This document shows, piece by piece, positions 60,501 through 64,000 of a DNA stretch of 64,000 nt. The notes beneath the pieces were generated by a model, which saw only the letters and a list, made by a program, of their open reading frames with translations, had not been told where the DNA came from and did no database searches. A program made the translations under genes and the position numbers. Positions within the stretch are counted from its first letter, which is position 1, and each line of letters begins with the position of its first letter. Source of the stretch: Helochares maculicollis (lineage: Eukaryota; Arthropoda; Insecta; Coleoptera; Hydrophilidae); contig JAWQRO010000050.1 in NCBI GenBank assembly GCA_033557835.1, forward strand, positions 1 to 64,000. Direction: 5' to 3'.

Positions 60501-62869
60501 AGGAGGCAACTCGTTTGCCCGTGTTAGTAATCAGCCCAGTTACACTTCAAGATGCTCATTTTATGATCGTGTTGTAGAATAAAAATTTTGTAGAGGTACT
60601 GAAATAAGAAATAACGCTACTGCTTTGTTAGGATGATATCCTTTGAGTAACAAATCTGAGTATGCGTTACAAAAGGATCACTTTTTTATAGCACGCCATA
60701 GAAGTGGTCTCTTGTATGACAATCAAAAGAGGAACATGAAATACTTAAGGAATAATAAGTTGAGGAATTCATGTTTTCCTTTTGTTGTAATTTGAGGAAT
60801 TGGAGACTGCTAGAGTAGCTGTGAAACCCTTATCAGAAAGCAGGAAATAGAACGATGCGGAAGTAAGACCTCATTCAAGAAACTTTCCTCTACAATCTAG
60901 CGGTTGGAATTGATTTGATGACGCAACTGGAAATTTACCAATAAAGACTTCCCTCTTTGCTGATTTCACCAAAAGTGCCAGACGGGCTTCACGATCATTC
61001 TATTGGACCGGAACGACAGAATTTGGCACTGGATTCCACTTCGGCAGCATAACCTCGTGATAAGACAGCTTAATCTCTGCAGAATATCGACTACATAATG
61101 TACTATTCTCTACATAGCGTAAATATAGCGTATTACGTATAACATTTATAGCATATATGAATAAATTAAAATCAATGTAGTACGCGTTTGTATTTTGTAG
61201 TCGCATTGCAGGTTTTTTTAATTTAAACTACCCCTAGATCCGATAATGAATGATAATATGTGAGGAATAAAGCTGTTTTAAAAATAGCCAACTTAAATAT
61301 TATTTTTAAACCGAGTTCCTGTATTGCGTGATCAATAAAAAGGGAATCAATAATTCCCTTAAATCGACGTAAGATTAAATAGCAATTATGAATTGCACGA
61401 GCAAAAGCTGCGACAATGGTTATTTTGGTGCAACAACATGTAATTTGCCTTTCATTAAATTCCAAGGACAGGGTGACAAACGAGGAATGCCAAGGGACGA
61501 AGCATAAATTATTAGATAAGCGGGAGGTAGCCTGATATAACAAGGCATGGAAGATGAATTATGGATTTAAAGACGATTTGTTGTATGAGGTTATTCCAGA
61601 GAGTTTAATGAGAATTAATAGTTTCGTAGATGGAATAAAATTTGGATTAAAGTAATCTTCTTTATGGAGCCAGTCATGTAATTTAAATTTCTAATTTATT
61701 TAGCAGCATCGCTTTTCACAACTACGATTCGTTTTTTGCACAAACAAATTCAGAATGCAAATGTTGCAGAGTAAAAGCGCAACCGACTATACGAGATCAT
61801 TCCTATACACATGTCGTGGTTATAAGAGGCCACGTTTTGTTTCTAAATTAAGCCCAATTTAACAAAATAATAAGGTTCTAAAATTTCACTTCTAATTTAC
61901 AAAGAGTAAACTATAATTCTTGCAGACTTGCAAACTAGCAACCATTTAGCGACACCTCCTGTCAACGCTCATTAAGCAAGACAATGTGTATAAACTCTCG
62001 CCGGAAATATAATAGCCTACCATGGATATCCATTGAATGGAGGCTGTAGTTTTAATACCGTCATGGGAACATGCACCTAAGTGCACTTAAATGCAAACCA
62101 AAGACTTGGGTGTTTTTTCATCTCGATATAGAAAGGCCTTCTTCCTGGACGCTTTTGTTGTTGAAAACAGTAGGTGAGATCTAAAAGTTGTAAATGTGGA
62201 AGCGAGAGGGTACCGAACCGAAGACGAGAAGCTTTATAGCGAAAATCTAAATGCAAGAGATGAAATTTAAGTACTGCAAAAAATAGATTAGTTGCATGCC
62301 AAAGTAGTCAATGGCAAAACTAGATTTGGAAAATGTAAATAATGAACTACCGTTCGAATACCCTTCAAGAGTCGAAGAAATGCAAAAACTACAACAAAGC
62401 CATACAAAATAAAAAGTGCAACATCATTTCCATCCCGCCCATCACGAGACCCATCAAGATTACCAATCACCCAAGCAAAATAGATTAGTAGTATTTAATC
62501 TTCGTTCTAAATCTTGTTAAAGCGATGTGTTATCAGAGAGAAAAAACCAAAACAACATTAGTAAGCATCTAAACGTTGCTACCATATATGTAAAGAGATA
62601 GAATTCCACGATAAAAAGCTGACTCTAGAAGAGAGGCAAAGATTTATTACAAAAATGCAAGGTTGGGTACAACGAGAAAGTGTCTAATATAGTTGACTGA
62701 AACGCTAATATCAAGTTATCACGATCGAAATGTTCCAGGAACAAGTTTTACTATCACCACGCGAGAAGAGAGATGATTACCATTATTGTTGTTAAGTTTC
62801 AAAACACCATTCAAAAGATTAACAATATTTCAAGCGATGAACATGAATTCTTAAGGTGAACAATTCAAG

Positions 62870-63075
62870 TGACAACCAACAATTCAAGAGGCGAGCACGT
62901 CAAGAGATAAACAATAATTCAACAGAGCAAATATAATTTAAAAGCCCGAAGAGAATCCTACAGCCGAAATAGAAATCAAAACAAGAAACCTAATTCCACA
63001 AATAGATTATAATTCAACAAACGAAATATGATTCAGCAAACGAAATATAATTCAACAGATGAACAATAATAAATA
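62870..63075. repeat. Degenerate minisatellite, about 19-20-bp unit
   Basis: Repeated units built on AATTCAACAAACGAAATAT: AATTCAAGTGACAACCAAC, AATTCAAGAGGCGAGCACG, AATTCAACAGAGCAAATAT, AATTCAACAAACGAAATATG, ATTCAGCAAACGAAATAT and AATTCAACAGATGAACAAT. It is strongly purine- and A-biased on the + strand. Confidence 0.7.
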
Positions 63076-64000
63076 CTTGCATGCCAACATCGCCCAAGAA
63101 GAAAAAATATTACAAATGGACCACAGCGGAACGTGTTTCAGTAACCTATAAAATGCGCCCAACTGAGAGAGGGGAGCGAGAAAGTTTGATGAACTTTAGT
63201 TTGGAGTTGTTATGGTGCCATCTAATTTCAATTTTTTCCTGAAGAATCGATAAGAATTTGATAGTGTGCAAAGGAATGGAGACAGGCACTGGTTAGCATT
63301 GCGTGGGAATGTCAGTATTTAATAGGATCAGCTCATGATGTACCCCTCTTGGATATTAAGGAATAGCATGGTAGAAGAATTCCCCAGACCAACCATTCTT
63401 TGATCTACTTTTTAACAAAGCTATTAAATTAAGAAGCAGAATTTAAAAGACTAGAATCACAGCAAGAAACACAACAATTTTTAACGGTGCGTTAACTTCA
63501 TATCCTCGAAAATTAACGAATCTATGCAACATATTTGTTTTAATTAACACGAACTGGGTCTCCGTGGCTTTAATAGAGCTTTCAGTGTACTGTAAATGCA
63601 GTAAAAATTTTAAAACCGTCATAAAACCATTGAGTTGGTTTACCTCCAAGGCAGGTGTATAATTTTGGTGTTTCCTCTGCGTAACAAAGCTTTAACGTCC
63701 GGTTGTTGTGCATTTCGATCGTCTTCCTTGATGCAAAAGGTCTTCTTTGTTAGAGGATATCCTTTGAAAGAAAGGTCTTCTTTGTGGCTATGCATTTTTT
63801 GAGTGATTGTTTTTAATACATTTTTAATGCCTGATTCTGGCAAAATATCTCCAAGTTAGAAATTAATAAAATGTTAAAATAAAGTGGCAATATTGCAATT
63901 GAATATGTCATAATAGCTTAAGTAAAAAATATTTATAATACGGCAACGTGAAACAGTATTATTAATTATAAAATTAATCGGGTGAAAAGAAGCGAGTTGC

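Larger units (their letters stand above)
35714..64000 (-). other. Probable giant Jupiter intron and flanking non-coding DNA
   Basis: The Jupiter exon at 35713 begins mid-codon, so at least one exon lies upstream on the - strand, and none was recognisable in this span. Apart from the relics and weak candidates listed separately, it is AT-rich. Small GC-richer islands that may be conserved regulatory DNA lie at about 46370-46590, 50995-51080, 52060-52200 and 54120-54320. Confidence 0.5.

Noticed and set aside
1..64000. CRISPR arrays, bacterial operons, riboswitches, rRNA genes
   Set aside because: The introns, gene families and repeat types are those of an insect nuclear genome. No regularly spaced identical repeats or rRNA-like sequence were seen.

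Overview
The window is AT-rich, intron-rich animal DNA. Multi-exon genes with GT/AG introns, insect-type gustatory receptors ending in the TYhhhhhQF motif, and decayed mariner-like and piggyBac-like transposons all point to an insect. A beetle or another holometabolous insect is my guess, but the order cannot be fixed from this sequence alone. Most of the 64 kb is non-coding, and most short open frames here look like chance.

Three loci are well supported. (1) CNOT10, the TPR-type subunit of the CCR4-NOT deadenylase complex, is complete on the + strand from 19578 to 32769. It has seven coding exons that join in frame into a 676-residue protein. (2) A gustatory receptor (Gr) locus lies on the opposite strand inside CNOT10 intron 3 (23663-28653). 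Three long first exons (27700-28653, 25759-27279, 24194-25129) each end in phase 0 at a donor after the same conserved block. Only one set of 3' exons (23850-24002 and 23663-23731) is present, and it carries the last membrane segment and the QF end motif. The simplest reading is one gene with alternative 5' exons spliced to a shared tail, as in Drosophila Gr28b or Gr39a. The middle first exon has a cytoplasmic loop enlarged by about 185 residues and built from a lysine-phased hexapeptide repeat. (3) The last three coding exons of a Jupiter/HN1 microtubule-associated protein lie on the - strand (34624-35713). Its 5' exons were not found, so 35.7-64 kb is probably its giant upstream intron, possibly with other material.

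A possible two-exon gene for a 70-residue protein lies on the - strand at 16078-16366. Other weak candidate exons are near 13.6, 45.1, 45.7 and 55.1 kb.

The rest holds old repeats. There are three mariner transposase relics (4.3, 9.5-9.9 and 48.4-49.0 kb), one of them with its two halves in opposite orientation. A piggyBac C-terminal relic lies at 36.8 kb. A dispersed repeat family is marked by an ATACTTCGTAT-like end (about six copies). A 3-kb-spaced pair of diverged repeats (15.2 and 18.3 kb) still shares a reading frame. There are also degenerate minisatellites (42.3 and 62.9 kb), a local duplication (47.3/47.6 kb) and tRNA-like relics.
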